A stretch of DNA of 64,000 nt from JANQIO01 sp965229625 (GCA_965229625.1 CBDDJJ010000001.1:1798001-1862000), one strand, 5' to 3'. Shown: positions 40,922 through 50,040, numbered from the stretch's first letter. Made by a program: numbers and translations. Notes: generated by a model not told the origin, from the sequence alone.

Positions 40922-42802
40922 ATGCCGTATAAACTCGATATCACACGACGCGATTTTCTTGGTGGTACTGCGCTGGCGCTGTCCGGCGCCGCGCTGTCAC
41001 CGATGGATCTCCTGGCAGCCCCCCAGTCCAGGCAGCCGGACTATTATCCGCCGGCCCTGACCGGCCTGCGCGGCAGCCACCCGGGATCGTTCGAGGTGGC
41101 TCACGATCTGGCGTGGATGGGTAAACGCCCGTCTATCCCGAAACAGCACACCGAGGCCGACTACGACCTGGTTGTGGTAGGCGGCGGCATCTCCGGGCTG
41201 GCGGCCGCGTTATTCTACCAGCAGCGCAGCGAGGGCGATGTTCGCATCCTGGTGCTGGACAACCACGACGATTTCGGTGGCCACGCCAAGCGCAATGAAT
41301 TCAACGTCGACGGCCAACACCTGGTGGGCTACGGCGGCAGCCAGAGCCTGGAATCACCGGGCAAATACTCCGCGGTTTCCAAGGCTCTGCTGCGAGACAT
41401 CGCCATCGATCCGCAGCGCTTCTACCAGTATTTCGACCAGCAATACTTCGAGAAGCGCGGGCTGGGCGCGGGCCTGCACTTCCCTGCCGCCAGCTATGGC
41501 CGCGATGTGCTGCTGCCCAATCCCTTTGAGACTTTCGCGAGTGATGGCGTGGACGATTTTCCGGCCGTGATCGCGCAGTTCCCGATTTCCGAGACGGGCA
41601 AAGCCGCCGTGCTTGATCTCTATGCAGAGCACCCGGACCCGCTACCAAAGCTGCGCCGCAAGAGGAAGATCGCCTACCTGCAGAAGATAAGCTATGTCGA
41701 TTATCTGCAGCAGCACTTCGGTACACCGCTGGAAGTCACCCGCATATTTCGCGATGTGCCGCGCGGCATCATGGGTGTGGGCTGGGACGCGACCTCTGCG
41801 TTGGAAGCCTACCGCTGGGGCTTGCCAGGCTTTGACAATCTCAATCTCGGCAAGTTGGAGGACAACTGGGCCGACATGGAAGAGCCCTACATCTTCCACT
41901 TCCCGGACGGCAACGCCGGCGTCACCCGCGCCCTGGTGCACAAGCTGGTGCCGGGTGCCCTGCCCGGCGACAGCATGGAAGCCCAGGTGCTGGCGCAGCT
42001 GGATTACAGCGCCCTGGATCGCCCCGGTGCCCCGACCCGTATTCGCCTGAACAGCACGGCGGTAGATATCCGCCATACCCCGGACCAGTCCGCCGTCGAC
42101 GTCACCTACGTCAATGCCGGCTACAGCTACAAGGTCCGGAGCAAGCACGTGGTCTACGCGGGTTATCACGCCCTGTTGCCGTCAGTCTGTGAAGGCCTGC
42201 CGGAGGACCAGTTGGCCGCTATAAAGAGCGTCACCAAGGTGCCACTGGTCTATATCAATGTGGCCCTTCGCAACTGGAGGGCCTTCAATGAACTGGGCAT
42301 CTACCACGTCGACGTGGCGCAGCCGTCGCTGATGCACTCCTTCGGTATGGACTTCCCGGTCAGCATGGGCGGCTACCAATACACCCAGTCACCAGACCAG
42401 CCCGTGGTGGTGCATGGCACTTACGTGCCCGCTGTACCTGAGAGCGGACTGTCTCCCATCGATCAGCATCGGCTGGGGCGCCGGCAACTGTATGAGATGA
42501 GCTTCGCGGATTTCGAGGAGAAGATTGTCGAGCAGATGAGCGGCGCACTGGGTGGTGGCGGCTTCGATGCCGAGCGGGATATCGCGGCAATCACCGTAAA
42601 CCGCTGGCCTCACGGTTATGCCTATGAATACAGCGAGTTGTTCGATGATCTCGACTTCGGCCCGGACTACGGCCCGCACCTGACCGCCAGGCGGCAGCTG
42701 GGGCGCATTTCCATCGCCAATTCGGATGCCAGCGCCTACGCCTATGTGAACGGCGCAATCGATGCCGCCGACCGGGCAGTAGACGAACAGCTGAAACTGT
42801 AG
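40922..42802 (+). CDS. spermidine-dehydrogenase-like flavoprotein with Tat signal
   Basis: 626 residues, the length of Pseudomonas SpdH. 'ITRRDFLGG' (residues 7-15) is a twin-arginine signal, so the folded enzyme is exported. 'YDLVVVGGGISGLAAALFY' is the FAD motif and the remainder follows the SpdH pattern ('GGHAKRNEFNVDGQHLVGYGGSQSLESPG' in parts, 'GIMGVGWDATSALEAY', 'VTKVPLVYINVALRNW'). SpdH cleaves spermidine with transfer of electrons to a respiratory acceptor; heme ligands cannot be picked out by eye. Preceded divergently by the NTF2-AraC regulator. Confidence 0.85.
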   Translation: MPYKLDITRRDFLGGTALALSGAALSPMDLLAAPQSRQPDYYPPALTGLRGSHPGSFEVAHDLAWMGKRPSIPKQHTEADYDLVVVGGGISGLAAALFYQQRSEGDVRILVLDNHDDFGGHAKRNEFNVDGQHLVGYGGSQSLESPGKYSAVSKALLRDIAIDPQRFYQYFDQQYFEKRGLGAGLHFPAASYGRDVLLPNPFETFASDGVDDFPAVIAQFPISETGKAAVLDLYAEHPDPLPKLRRKRKIAYLQKISYVDYLQQHFGTPLEVTRIFRDVPRGIMGVGWDATSALEAYRWGLPGFDNLNLGKLEDNWADMEEPYIFHFPDGNAGVTRALVHKLVPGALPGDSMEAQVLAQLDYSALDRPGAPTRIRLNSTAVDIRHTPDQSAVDVTYVNAGYSYKVRSKHVVYAGYHALLPSVCEGLPEDQLAAIKSVTKVPLVYINVALRNWRAFNELGIYHVDVAQPSLMHSFGMDFPVSMGGYQYTQSPDQPVVVHGTYVPAVPESGLSPIDQHRLGRRQLYEMSFADFEEKIVEQMSGALGGGGFDAERDIAAITVNRWPHGYAYEYSELFDDLDFGPDYGPHLTARRQLGRISIANSDASAYAYVNGAIDAADRAVDEQLKL

Positions 42803-42882
42803 GCTGTCTCGGTTCTTCCCGAGCGAGGGTTATTGCTTAAGGAATGCTGTTGCAGAGCGAACCCAGCACGCAGGAGACCAGC

Positions 42883-43884
42883 GTGCACATGACCGGGGAC
42901 CGGTGTTTGGCGTCGCACATTGCCAAAACATCCCGTGTTGCCCGGACCCTGCACCGTCTGGCCGTTGGGTGCCTGCTGCTGGGTGGCCTGAGTGCCTGCG
43001 GCAACGCCTACCGATCACCACCCCCGGAACCTCCTCCGGACCTGATGGTGCTGTACGGTGTGGACCCGGAATTCAAATCTCTCTACACCCTGGATACCCG
43101 GCTCGGCGTACACACATTGGTCGGCTCTCCGGGTCCGGGCAGGCTCGACGCCCCGGGTGCCATGGCGATTCGGCCGGACGATAGTGAGATTTTCGTTTAC
43201 AACAATGCCGTCAGCAGCGAGGTTCGGCAGTACTGGGGCCTGGCAAACCTGGACCGCTGCACGGGTTTCGCCACGCGCATTGGGCCGAGTGAACAGCCGC
43301 GCCTGAGCGTGGACGCCCTGGCGTTCTCAGCGGAAGGCCAACTCTATGCTTTCGGCCATCGCTCCGGGGAAAGCGATGGCCCGGGCAGCCTGTACACCAT
43401 CGACCCGACGAACGGGGTTTACGCCGTCATTGGCGAAGTGAAGGCCAGCGCCCACTACCGCGTCACCGCTGCGGACTTTCACAGCGATGGAGACCTGTAC
43501 GGCATCGGCGCTCTTGTGAGCAATCTTGACAGCACTCTTGACAGCACTCTTGTCGGTACTCTTGTCAGCACACCGTCGTCCAGCGCACTCTCCGGCACAC
43601 CTGCAAGTGGCCCTGGAGGAACCCGGGAAGGCGAGATACAACTCTTGCTGATTATCGATCCGGCGACGGGCCAACCCAGCATCGTGGGTGAGATCAGCCC
43701 GGAGATCGGCTCCATCAGCGCCATCGCCTTCAAGCCTTCCGGCAAGCTACTGGCCGCCGGTGCCTACCGCAACGGAGGCAAGATCCTGTTTGAGATCGAC
43801 ATCGCAACCGGTGCCATCGCCGACGTTCGCCGGGCCACGGTCGCGGCACGGGGCATGGGCTACGCGCGACCGCTGCGTTGTTAG
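42883..43884 (+). CDS. lipoprotein with beta-propeller-like repeats, unknown
   Basis: 333 residues from GTG 42883, which has AGGAGA 6 bp before it; an ATG two codons later is the alternative. Signal peptide and lipobox 'LSACG'. The mature part has repeats of the type 'LYTLDTRLGVHTLVG', 'LYTIDPTNGVYAVIG', 'LLIIDPATGQPSIVG', 'LFEIDIATGAIADV', suggesting a partial propeller of DUF4394-like units. A 12-bp tandem repeat at 43513-43572 inserts a Leu-x-Ser-Thr run. Follows the SpdH-like gene by 80 bp; function unknown. Confidence 0.65.
   Translation: MHMTGDRCLASHIAKTSRVARTLHRLAVGCLLLGGLSACGNAYRSPPPEPPPDLMVLYGVDPEFKSLYTLDTRLGVHTLVGSPGPGRLDAPGAMAIRPDDSEIFVYNNAVSSEVRQYWGLANLDRCTGFATRIGPSEQPRLSVDALAFSAEGQLYAFGHRSGESDGPGSLYTIDPTNGVYAVIGEVKASAHYRVTAADFHSDGDLYGIGALVSNLDSTLDSTLVGTLVSTPSSSALSGTPASGPGGTREGEIQLLLIIDPATGQPSIVGEISPEIGSISAIAFKPSGKLLAAGAYRNGGKILFEIDIATGAIADVRRATVAARGMGYARPLRC
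43513..43572 (+). repeat. 12-bp tandem repeat inside the lipoprotein gene
   Basis: Five units of CTTGACAGCACT or variants (units 2 and 3 are identical). Because the unit is a multiple of three, gain or loss of units changes a four-residue repeat (Leu-Asp-Ser-Thr type) without shifting the frame. Confidence 0.8.
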
Positions 43885-43920
43885 AGTACTGACCTTCGCC
43901 GGAACCGACTACTGCGCCTG

Positions 43921-44256
43921 TCACCGGGCATCATCTTCCCAGCACAGAAACACCATGTTGTCGGCCTTGGCGTACATGGCCCGGTGGATATGGTCAGCCT
44001 CACGCTCCCCGCTCTCGATCAATGCCGTGGCCGCATCTGCCTGGGCACGGTCGCGAAAGTGCATCAGGAAAAAGTGCGCCTGCGTGCGCTGCTCATCGGT
44101 GTCGAGGATGGTGTTGCGGGCGCGGGTGCCCACCGGCCCCACCGAAGCCAGCAGATCTCGTCCACGCATATGCTCGGCGTAAACTGCCAGTGCGGCCTCA
44201 AACTCGGGCATCTCAACACCGGCCTTCAGGTCAAAACAGGTAAGCATATTGAACAA
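43921..44256 (-). CDS. small protein, DUF6614-like (ferredoxin-like fold predicted)
   Basis: 111 residues. 'MFNMLTCFDLKAGVEMPEFEAALAVYAEHMR' in parts and the C-terminal 'HRAMYAKADNMVFLCWED' recall short dimeric alpha-beta proteins placed near monooxygenases. A cytosolic protein; the DUF assignment is tentative. Divergent from the 44405 membrane gene across 148 bp, in which I see no clear promoter or operator. Confidence 0.55.
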   Translation of the reverse strand: MFNMLTCFDLKAGVEMPEFEAALAVYAEHMRGRDLLASVGPVGTRARNTILDTDEQRTQAHFFLMHFRDRAQADAATALIESGEREADHIHRAMYAKADNMVFLCWEDDAR

Positions 44257-44404
44257 AACTGTGTCTCCCGATGTGCGGGACCGATGCCCCGGAGCATTGA
44301 AAATGCCATACTTTCCGAAAACATACGCCCTATAGATCAGGACGCATTATCGCGCCGGCCGCCCTAGCGTTAAGCGGTGCTGTTCGAAGCCTTCAGGAAA
44401 CCCC

Positions 44405-45283
44405 ATGGCCGCTGATCTGAAAACCCTGCTGCGCAACCCTGCCATCAACGAATGGCAACTGTTCTGGTGGGTTAGCGTACCAATGGCGCTATACATAATC
44501 GCCGCCATGCTGCTGCGTGATATGGCCACGGCCGAGGGTGTTTCAGCCATGATCACCAGCTCGGTACGCTGGTCCGTGCCCTGTTTGTACCTGGCCTTCA
44601 TCGCCTCCTCGCTGGCGGCCCTGGCGCCCGGCGAGCCGAGCCGCTGGCTGCTGCGCAACCGCAGGATCATCGGGCTGTGCTTCGCCACGGGCATGGCCTG
44701 GCAGATCAGTTTCATTGTCTGGCTGGTGACCGTGCATACCGACTACTACGTGAATGAAGTCTACGTGCTGCGCGACGTGATCGAGGGCCTGGCAGGCTAC
44801 AGTTTCCTGCTGGCCATGACGGTCACCTCCTTCAAGCGTGGCCGCCAGCTCTTCACCCCCCAGGCCCGGCACTGGAAGCTGTTGCACAAAACCGGCATCT
44901 ATTTCCTGTGGGCCTACGCCTTTGGCACCTACTGGTACTCGGTGTTCTACTACGACAATCCGGACTGGGTGCACTACCTCTACTACTGGCTGGGCGTGGC
45001 GGCACTGAGCCTGCGGATTACAGCCTGGGTGAGCAAGCAGGCGGCGGGGCGGAAGCTGCAACCGGCGCTTGCCGCACTGGGTTCGGTGCTTGTCCTGTTC
45101 GGCATCATTGGCACAGCTACCGGCTCCCGGTGGGAAAGCCTGGCCCACAACCACCTGGAAGGGATAGGCTGGGCCATGCCGCTGGAGTTGTACATGCCCT
45201 ACTGGCCGTTCATCCCCTACCTGCCCATGTTCGCAATCGCCGCGGGCGCCTACCTGCTGGTTCGCTCTCGGCACAGTTCCTGA
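44405..45283 (+). CDS. membrane protein with ferric-reductase-like helix pattern
   Basis: 292 residues, about eight membrane helices. 'RHWKLLHKTGIYFLWAYAFGTYW' resembles the ferric-reductase-like transmembrane domain with paired His ('WRxLHKxG'), and other His lie at helix ends (for example 'WVHYLYYW'). It could bind heme, but lacks an FAD/NAD domain. The 3' end is 1 bp from the convergent MFS gene. Function not established. Confidence 0.55.
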   Translation: MAADLKTLLRNPAINEWQLFWWVSVPMALYIIAAMLLRDMATAEGVSAMITSSVRWSVPCLYLAFIASSLAALAPGEPSRWLLRNRRIIGLCFATGMAWQISFIVWLVTVHTDYYVNEVYVLRDVIEGLAGYSFLLAMTVTSFKRGRQLFTPQARHWKLLHKTGIYFLWAYAFGTYWYSVFYYDNPDWVHYLYYWLGVAALSLRITAWVSKQAAGRKLQPALAALGSVLVLFGIIGTATGSRWESLAHNHLEGIGWAMPLELYMPYWPFIPYLPMFAIAAGAYLLVRSRHSS

Positions 45284-45284
45284 A

Positions 45285-46508
45285 TCAGGAGGCATCCGCC
45301 AGCGCCGGTATTTGCTGACGCAGCCGCAGATACATAAAGCCGTAAATACCCATAGCGATCAGAGTGACAACAGCGCACATGATGAATACACCCCCGTAGC
45401 CGAAGCCCATGGCGAGGATGGTCGCGGAGACGTTGGGGCCGATGATCTGCCCCAGCCCCTGGGCGCCGGGCATAAGCGCGGCATAGCGACCCGAATGATC
45501 GACATTGGCCACCGTCGACATCTGGTAAACATCGACGAACACCCACAGGAAGTTGAAGCTGAACAGGCTGATCACGAGCTTGGTATCGTTGATGCCGTTG
45601 AACAGCATGCCGACCACCATCGCCTGGATCAGCAGGGTCAGCAGCAGCGGTCGCGCCAGTCCCCAGCGATTGCTGATCAATGTGGCCACCAGGCAACCCA
45701 GGATTGAACAGAAAGAGGTCCACACCAGCACCTGGCTGGTCCATTCGGGTGTGGCTTCGGAAGCCAGGCTCGCCAGCTCGATATAGGTCCAGTAGCCGCC
45801 GATATTGATGTAGCTGGCAAGGATGGCCGCCAGCACCAGCCAGGGCACCCAGGTGGGCACGTGGCGGTGCTCGGTGTGGTGGCCGCCACCGGCGTCCTCG
45901 ATATCCAGGGCCACATCCAGGGCCTTGTCCAGCGGCCGCGCTGGCAGCCAGGACAGGAAGCCCAGCCCGAAAATATAAAGGCCGATGAACACCAGATAGA
46001 TTTCGTTCATGCTGAGCTGTGGTAAAACATGCAGCTCCGCCGCCTGGGAAAAGGCGAAGGCAAACAACATCAGGTTGTAGGCTCGCGCAGGTTTTGAACT
46101 TGCCCCGAGCGTTGCGACAGCGACTGCCGTATAAAAACCGCTGCCGACTCCGGCGATGAAACGCAGCCACAGCACGCCCTGGTAGTCGACGACCGTCATG
46201 CACAGGGCATTGGCACCAATCGCGAGCCCCGCGCCCAGCAGGACGATGCCACGCCGATTCCAGCGGCCGACAATCGCCGCCGTGATGATGGCGCCCAGCG
46301 ACAGGCCGCCGAGGTCGGCACCCGCCACGCGGCCCACCTCGACCTCAGTGAATCCCAACTGGGTCACCCAGGCCGTGCTGATCACCGGGATGCCTACCAG
46401 CACGCCGTAGCCCACGAGGGTCATGTAGAGGGCAAGCACGATGGACTTCCAGCCATCGAACACGGTTTTTTCATGCACCAGTTCGGCGCCGGCGATGGAC
46501 ACTGACAT
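45285..46508 (-). CDS. MFS transporter
   Basis: 407 residues, twelve predicted helices, with the MFS loop signature 'GAIITAAIVGRWNRRGIVLLGA' between helices 2 and 3. The 'HHTEHRHVPTW' loop in the middle is charged and His-rich. Exports or imports a small molecule with proton coupling; substrate unknown. It lies 6 bp after the CrtI-like subfamily C gene in the minus-strand run SSS - CrtI - MFS, suggesting a role in moving the substrate or product of that oxidoreductase. Confidence 0.88.
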   Translation of the reverse strand: MSVSIAGAELVHEKTVFDGWKSIVLALYMTLVGYGVLVGIPVISTAWVTQLGFTEVEVGRVAGADLGGLSLGAIITAAIVGRWNRRGIVLLGAGLAIGANALCMTVVDYQGVLWLRFIAGVGSGFYTAVAVATLGASSKPARAYNLMLFAFAFSQAAELHVLPQLSMNEIYLVFIGLYIFGLGFLSWLPARPLDKALDVALDIEDAGGGHHTEHRHVPTWVPWLVLAAILASYINIGGYWTYIELASLASEATPEWTSQVLVWTSFCSILGCLVATLISNRWGLARPLLLTLLIQAMVVGMLFNGINDTKLVISLFSFNFLWVFVDVYQMSTVANVDHSGRYAALMPGAQGLGQIIGPNVSATILAMGFGYGGVFIMCAVVTLIAMGIYGFMYLRLRQQIPALADAS

Positions 46509-46514
46509 AGGGAT

Positions 46515-48104
46515 TTACCGGTCGGAGAGAATGCGTTTGGCGGCGTTATGTCCCGGCGCGCCAGTGACACCGCCGCCGGGGTGGGCGCCGGAGCCGCACA
46601 GGTAGAGGCCGGGCACCGGGGTCGCGTACTGGGCGGCCTCCGGGTGCGGGCGCATGCTGAACAACTGGTCGGGCTCGAGCCGGCCGTGGCAGATATCGCC
46701 ACGGGTCATACCAAATGTGCGCTCGATATCCAGTGGTGTCAGGCACTGGGCGTGTTCCAGGATCTCCGGCAGGTTGGGAATGAAGCGCTGCACCCAGGCG
46801 AGGATATCGCTGACCACCCGCGGCTTCTCGTCGTCCCACTGCTTGCCTTCGGCAAGATCGTAGGGCATGTACTTGCACAGCAGGCTCATCACGTGGGTGC
46901 CTGGGGCTTCGGTAAGACCATCGTCCATGGAAGTGGGAATGATGGCCTCGATGATCGGCGGTGTGGCCGGCACCCCGGCACGGGAGGACCGGTAGGCCTG
47001 CTCGACATGATCCTTGCTTTCGATAATCGTGATGCTGGCCCGGTGCTGGGGGCCAATCTCTGAGCCGGGGATCGCGGCAAACTCCGGCAGGCCCTTCAGG
47101 GCCAGGTTCATCCGCAGCGATGCCGACTCCTGGCGGAAGGCGCTGATGTCGCGGGCGAAGTGCTCGGGCAGGTGCTCCGCGCCCAGCATTTTCAGGAAGG
47201 TGCGGTTCGGGTCGGTGTTGGCGGCAATCACCGGCGCGTGGACCGCTGAGCCGTCGGCCAGTTGTACGCCGCTGACCTTACCCGCCTCCAGCAGGATCTT
47301 CTCGACGCCTGCGCCGGTCCGAATCTCCACGCCCTTGTCCCGGGCAGAGGCCGCCATGGCCTGGGTAATCGCACCCATGCCGCCGCGCACAATACCCCAG
47401 GCACCTTTGCGGCCGTCGATCTCACCGACAGCGTGATGCAGCATCGACAGGCTGGCCCCCGGCTGCTGCAGGGATGCGTAGTTGGCGGGCAGGATATGCG
47501 CTGCCACCATGGACTTGACCTTCTCGCTCTCGAACCAGCGTTCGATGATGGTGTCGGGCGCGCCGACGAAGAACTGCATCAGGCGCCAGCGCGCGTCCTC
47601 ATCCAGCTTGTAGACGTCAAAACCCAGCTTTACTGCACTCAGCAGGTCGGTGACGCCGCCACCGGAGAGCTTGGGCGGCGTTTTCAGCCACTGCCTGGCG
47701 AGGATATCGCCGACCTTCTCGATGGTTTCATCAAAAGCCAGGTAGGCGTCGTAGTCAGTGTCGGAGAACTTTGCATACTGGGCCCGGTCATGGGCCTCAT
47801 CGCCGTTCAGCAGCAGGTAGTCACCGCTGGAGTCCAGGTACAGGGAATTGCCCAGCAGGATCGGCTCGTAACCGTAGCGCTCGAGGCCCAGATCACTCAC
47901 CACTTCCGGCCGCAGCAGGCTGACCACGTAACTGGCCAGGGAATTACGGTAACCAGGGTGAAACTCTTCGGTCACCGCGGCGCCGCCGACCACGTCACGG
48001 CGCTCCAGTACGCAGACTTTCATGCCGCCCATGGCGAGGTAGGTGGCGGTGGTGAGGCCGTTGTGGCCGGCACCGATCACGATGGCGTCAAAGCCCTGGT
48101 TCAT
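46515..48104 (-). CDS. CrtI/PYROXD2-like FAD oxidoreductase, subfamily C copy 2
   Basis: 529 residues from the ATG at 48104, whose start overlaps the SSS stop by 4 bp; the open frame to 48464 is shadow. 'AIVIGAGHNGLTTATYLAMGG' (FAD motif), 'VVGGAAVTEEFHPGYRNS', 'YLCGSGAHPGGGVTGAPGHNAAKRIL' in parts at the C-terminus. Paired with the 38398-39984 protein. Co-translation with the SSS transporter suggests its substrate is what that transporter brings in. Confidence 0.88.
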   Translation of the reverse strand: MNQGFDAIVIGAGHNGLTTATYLAMGGMKVCVLERRDVVGGAAVTEEFHPGYRNSLASYVVSLLRPEVVSDLGLERYGYEPILLGNSLYLDSSGDYLLLNGDEAHDRAQYAKFSDTDYDAYLAFDETIEKVGDILARQWLKTPPKLSGGGVTDLLSAVKLGFDVYKLDEDARWRLMQFFVGAPDTIIERWFESEKVKSMVAAHILPANYASLQQPGASLSMLHHAVGEIDGRKGAWGIVRGGMGAITQAMAASARDKGVEIRTGAGVEKILLEAGKVSGVQLADGSAVHAPVIAANTDPNRTFLKMLGAEHLPEHFARDISAFRQESASLRMNLALKGLPEFAAIPGSEIGPQHRASITIIESKDHVEQAYRSSRAGVPATPPIIEAIIPTSMDDGLTEAPGTHVMSLLCKYMPYDLAEGKQWDDEKPRVVSDILAWVQRFIPNLPEILEHAQCLTPLDIERTFGMTRGDICHGRLEPDQLFSMRPHPEAAQYATPVPGLYLCGSGAHPGGGVTGAPGHNAAKRILSDR

Positions 48105-49858
48105 AGTGCAGTTTCCGCTTGGGCCACAGGTGCCGGCGGCGCCCCGTAGCGATGTCGAATCACCCGCGCGGCAATCAGGCCGAGCGTGATGTAGATGATG
48201 GGCGTGGTAAGGGAGATGATGACCTCGCCGGTGGCCCAGTTGAGCGAGCCGTCCGCCAGTAATTGACCGGTGGCGCGCTGGTAGGGCAGCACATAGAAGT
48301 TGATCATCAGCACCGGGATGAGGCAGCCGTAGGCAATCAGGCACCAGGGCGCGAACAGCGTGAGCCGGGTCTTGGCGGCGTCGCGGTCTTCCGCTGGTAC
48401 CTGGTGCAGGCGCCGGCGGTATTCTCTTTCTGCCCCGCTGACCTCGCCGCGCGCCGACAGCCACAGGATGACCGCGATCGCCAGGCCGGCGCCAATGACC
48501 ACCGGCTGCAACAGGTAGGGCCAGGTGATCAGGCCGGCATACTCCACTGCGGCCGGAATGACATTGCCAAGGAAGCCCACGGTCATACCCCAGAACGCTG
48601 CCTGGCCGGTAATGCGATCACTCCACACGCTCATCAGGGCCACCGGGCCCCAGGAGGAGGCGAACACCGTGCCGATAAACAGCATCAGCCAGAACACGTT
48701 GGGCGGGAATACGAAGCTCAGTGCCAGGGCGGACAGGCCGGTGGCCCCCATCACCCAGCGGGTGAAGGACAGGCTGCGCTCGTCACCGTGCCCCATGATG
48801 TCGTTGCTGACGCTGAAGCCGACCAGCGACAGGAACGTAGAGGCCGAGGACAGGGCCGCCGCCATGATGCCGGCAATCAACAGCGCGCCCAGGAACTCCG
48901 GCACCAGGTGGCGGGCCGCCCACAGGATCACGGTTTCCGATGGGGAAATCTCGCTGTTGGCGAGATTGATCAGCCCACCCACACCGTAGATGAGAATCTG
49001 CATGATGATCACCGCAAAGCAGGCGTAGATCGCTGCCCGCAGCACCACGTGCTCATCCCGCGCCATCAGGTGGCGGCTGGCCTGCCAGGGGCTGACCGCG
49101 TAGACGATCCCCCAGGCCATATCGATCACCACCGCCCATACCAGGTAATCCAGCGGCGTGGGCCAGTAGGTGTCGGGGCCGACGGTGCCATGCCAACTGG
49201 CGATATCGGGTTTACTCTCGAGCCTCGCCATATCACCGATGGCTGCCGATACGCCACCGAACCCGTCCACCACGTAGCCGACAAACAGCACGGTGGCGAA
49301 GGTAAACAGCAGGAACATCAGGGTATCAGTGAGGATCACACCGCGGGAGCCGGCGTAGAGGGTGAACAGCGTGTATCCCAGCCAGGTCAGCACCAGGCTC
49401 TGCCCGTACGTCAGCGGCATCAACTCCGAGAGCAGGATGGCGGCGCCCTGGGTCACGACCAGCAGATAACCGCCCAGACCAAGAATGATGGTAACCCCGG
49501 CCGCCTTCTGCACGCGCGGGTCGTCAAAGCGCTGCCCGAAGTAGTCTGCTACCGTCGGCGCCCGGGAGCGGCGCAGGAAAGTCCCGAACAGCAATGCGCC
49601 GTAGATATAGCCGATGACAGCTATTCCCGGGAACAGCAGATAAGGCCCCATCTGCCCGTCGTAGGTAAACCCTGCCTCGCCCAGGAAGATAGAGGTGCTG
49701 AACACACTGGCCACGAGGCTGCCGACGATCAGCAGGGTAGGCGCCTGGCGCCCCGCCACGTAGTAGTCATCGAGGTTCCTGATGCCACGCCCGGACCAGG
49801 TGCCAACTGCCACAAACAGCAGTACGCTCAGCGCCACGGTCCAGGTGTAAATATCCAT
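48101..49858 (-). CDS. sodium:solute symporter (SSS family)
   Basis: 585 residues, about thirteen membrane helices. 'LDDYYVAGRQAPTLLIVGSLVASVFSTSIFLGEAGF' in parts and 'LLIAGIMAAALSSASTFLSLVGFSVSNDI' in parts are the SSS core (Na+ site residues between helices 1 and 8). Members carry proline, pantothenate, sugars, choline-like compounds or short acids with sodium. The gene is preceded, with one base of overlap, by a 27-codon GFA-like gene and is coupled by 4 bp to the CrtI-like oxidoreductase gene. Confidence 0.92.
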   Translation of the reverse strand: MDIYTWTVALSVLLFVAVGTWSGRGIRNLDDYYVAGRQAPTLLIVGSLVASVFSTSIFLGEAGFTYDGQMGPYLLFPGIAVIGYIYGALLFGTFLRRSRAPTVADYFGQRFDDPRVQKAAGVTIILGLGGYLLVVTQGAAILLSELMPLTYGQSLVLTWLGYTLFTLYAGSRGVILTDTLMFLLFTFATVLFVGYVVDGFGGVSAAIGDMARLESKPDIASWHGTVGPDTYWPTPLDYLVWAVVIDMAWGIVYAVSPWQASRHLMARDEHVVLRAAIYACFAVIIMQILIYGVGGLINLANSEISPSETVILWAARHLVPEFLGALLIAGIMAAALSSASTFLSLVGFSVSNDIMGHGDERSLSFTRWVMGATGLSALALSFVFPPNVFWLMLFIGTVFASSWGPVALMSVWSDRITGQAAFWGMTVGFLGNVIPAAVEYAGLITWPYLLQPVVIGAGLAIAVILWLSARGEVSGAEREYRRRLHQVPAEDRDAAKTRLTLFAPWCLIAYGCLIPVLMINFYVLPYQRATGQLLADGSLNWATGEVIISLTTPIIYITLGLIAARVIRHRYGAPPAPVAQAETAL

Positions 49859-49941
49859 CAGCAGTGACAGTGGCTGTAATCATGGATATCGCCGCTGACG
49901 CGGAAGCGCACTGCCCGGCATTCACAGTGTCCCTCAAGCAT
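49858..49941 (-). CDS. 27-residue GFA-like mini-protein, leader of the SSS gene
   Basis: ATG at 49941 with a perfect AGGAGG at 49948-49953, six bases upstream. The protein has Cys at residues 6, 8, 25 and 27 and His at 5, 24 and 26: 'GHCECRAVRF' (4-13) and 'YSHCHC' (22-27), matching the first part of the GFA zinc fold seen in full at 13499 and 13955. It stops exactly where GFA proteins would continue with 'S-x2-C'. Its TGA shares a base with the ATG of the transporter, so the two are translationally coupled. It could be a metal- or thiol-sensing leader peptide or a gene remnant; the strong ribosome site argues that it is translated. Confidence 0.7.
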   Translation of the reverse strand: MLEGHCECRAVRFRVSGDIHDYSHCHC

Positions 49942-49947
49942 CTCGCG

Positions 49948-49953
49948 CCTCCT
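49948..49953 (-). promoter_or_regulatory. consensus Shine-Dalgarno of the mini-GFA/SSS unit
   Basis: AGGAGG on the minus strand, six bases from the ATG at 49941. It is one of the strongest ribosome sites in the window, while the SSS gene itself has no separate one, so its translation depends on re-initiation at the TGATG overlap. Confidence 0.75.
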
Positions 49954-50040
49954 GTAAACGCCTGATCATACCGCCGCCGCTGCCGACAGGTGTCCCGCCC
50001 TATAGGGGTAGAAAGGCGCGCAAGTGGCAGAACGATCCGG

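Noticed and set aside
48263..49867. 534-codon open frame on the plus strand opposite the SSS transporter
   Set aside because: The translated text is dominated by His, Gln and Gly, which is the usual antisense pattern of a membrane protein in GC-rich DNA; the SSS motifs on the other strand are unmistakable.
49858..49941. Frameshifted full-length GFA gene upstream of the symporter
   Set aside because: Reading on past the TGA in any frame gives no continuation of the GFA pattern before or inside the transporter gene, so this is a short ORF and not a single frameshift.
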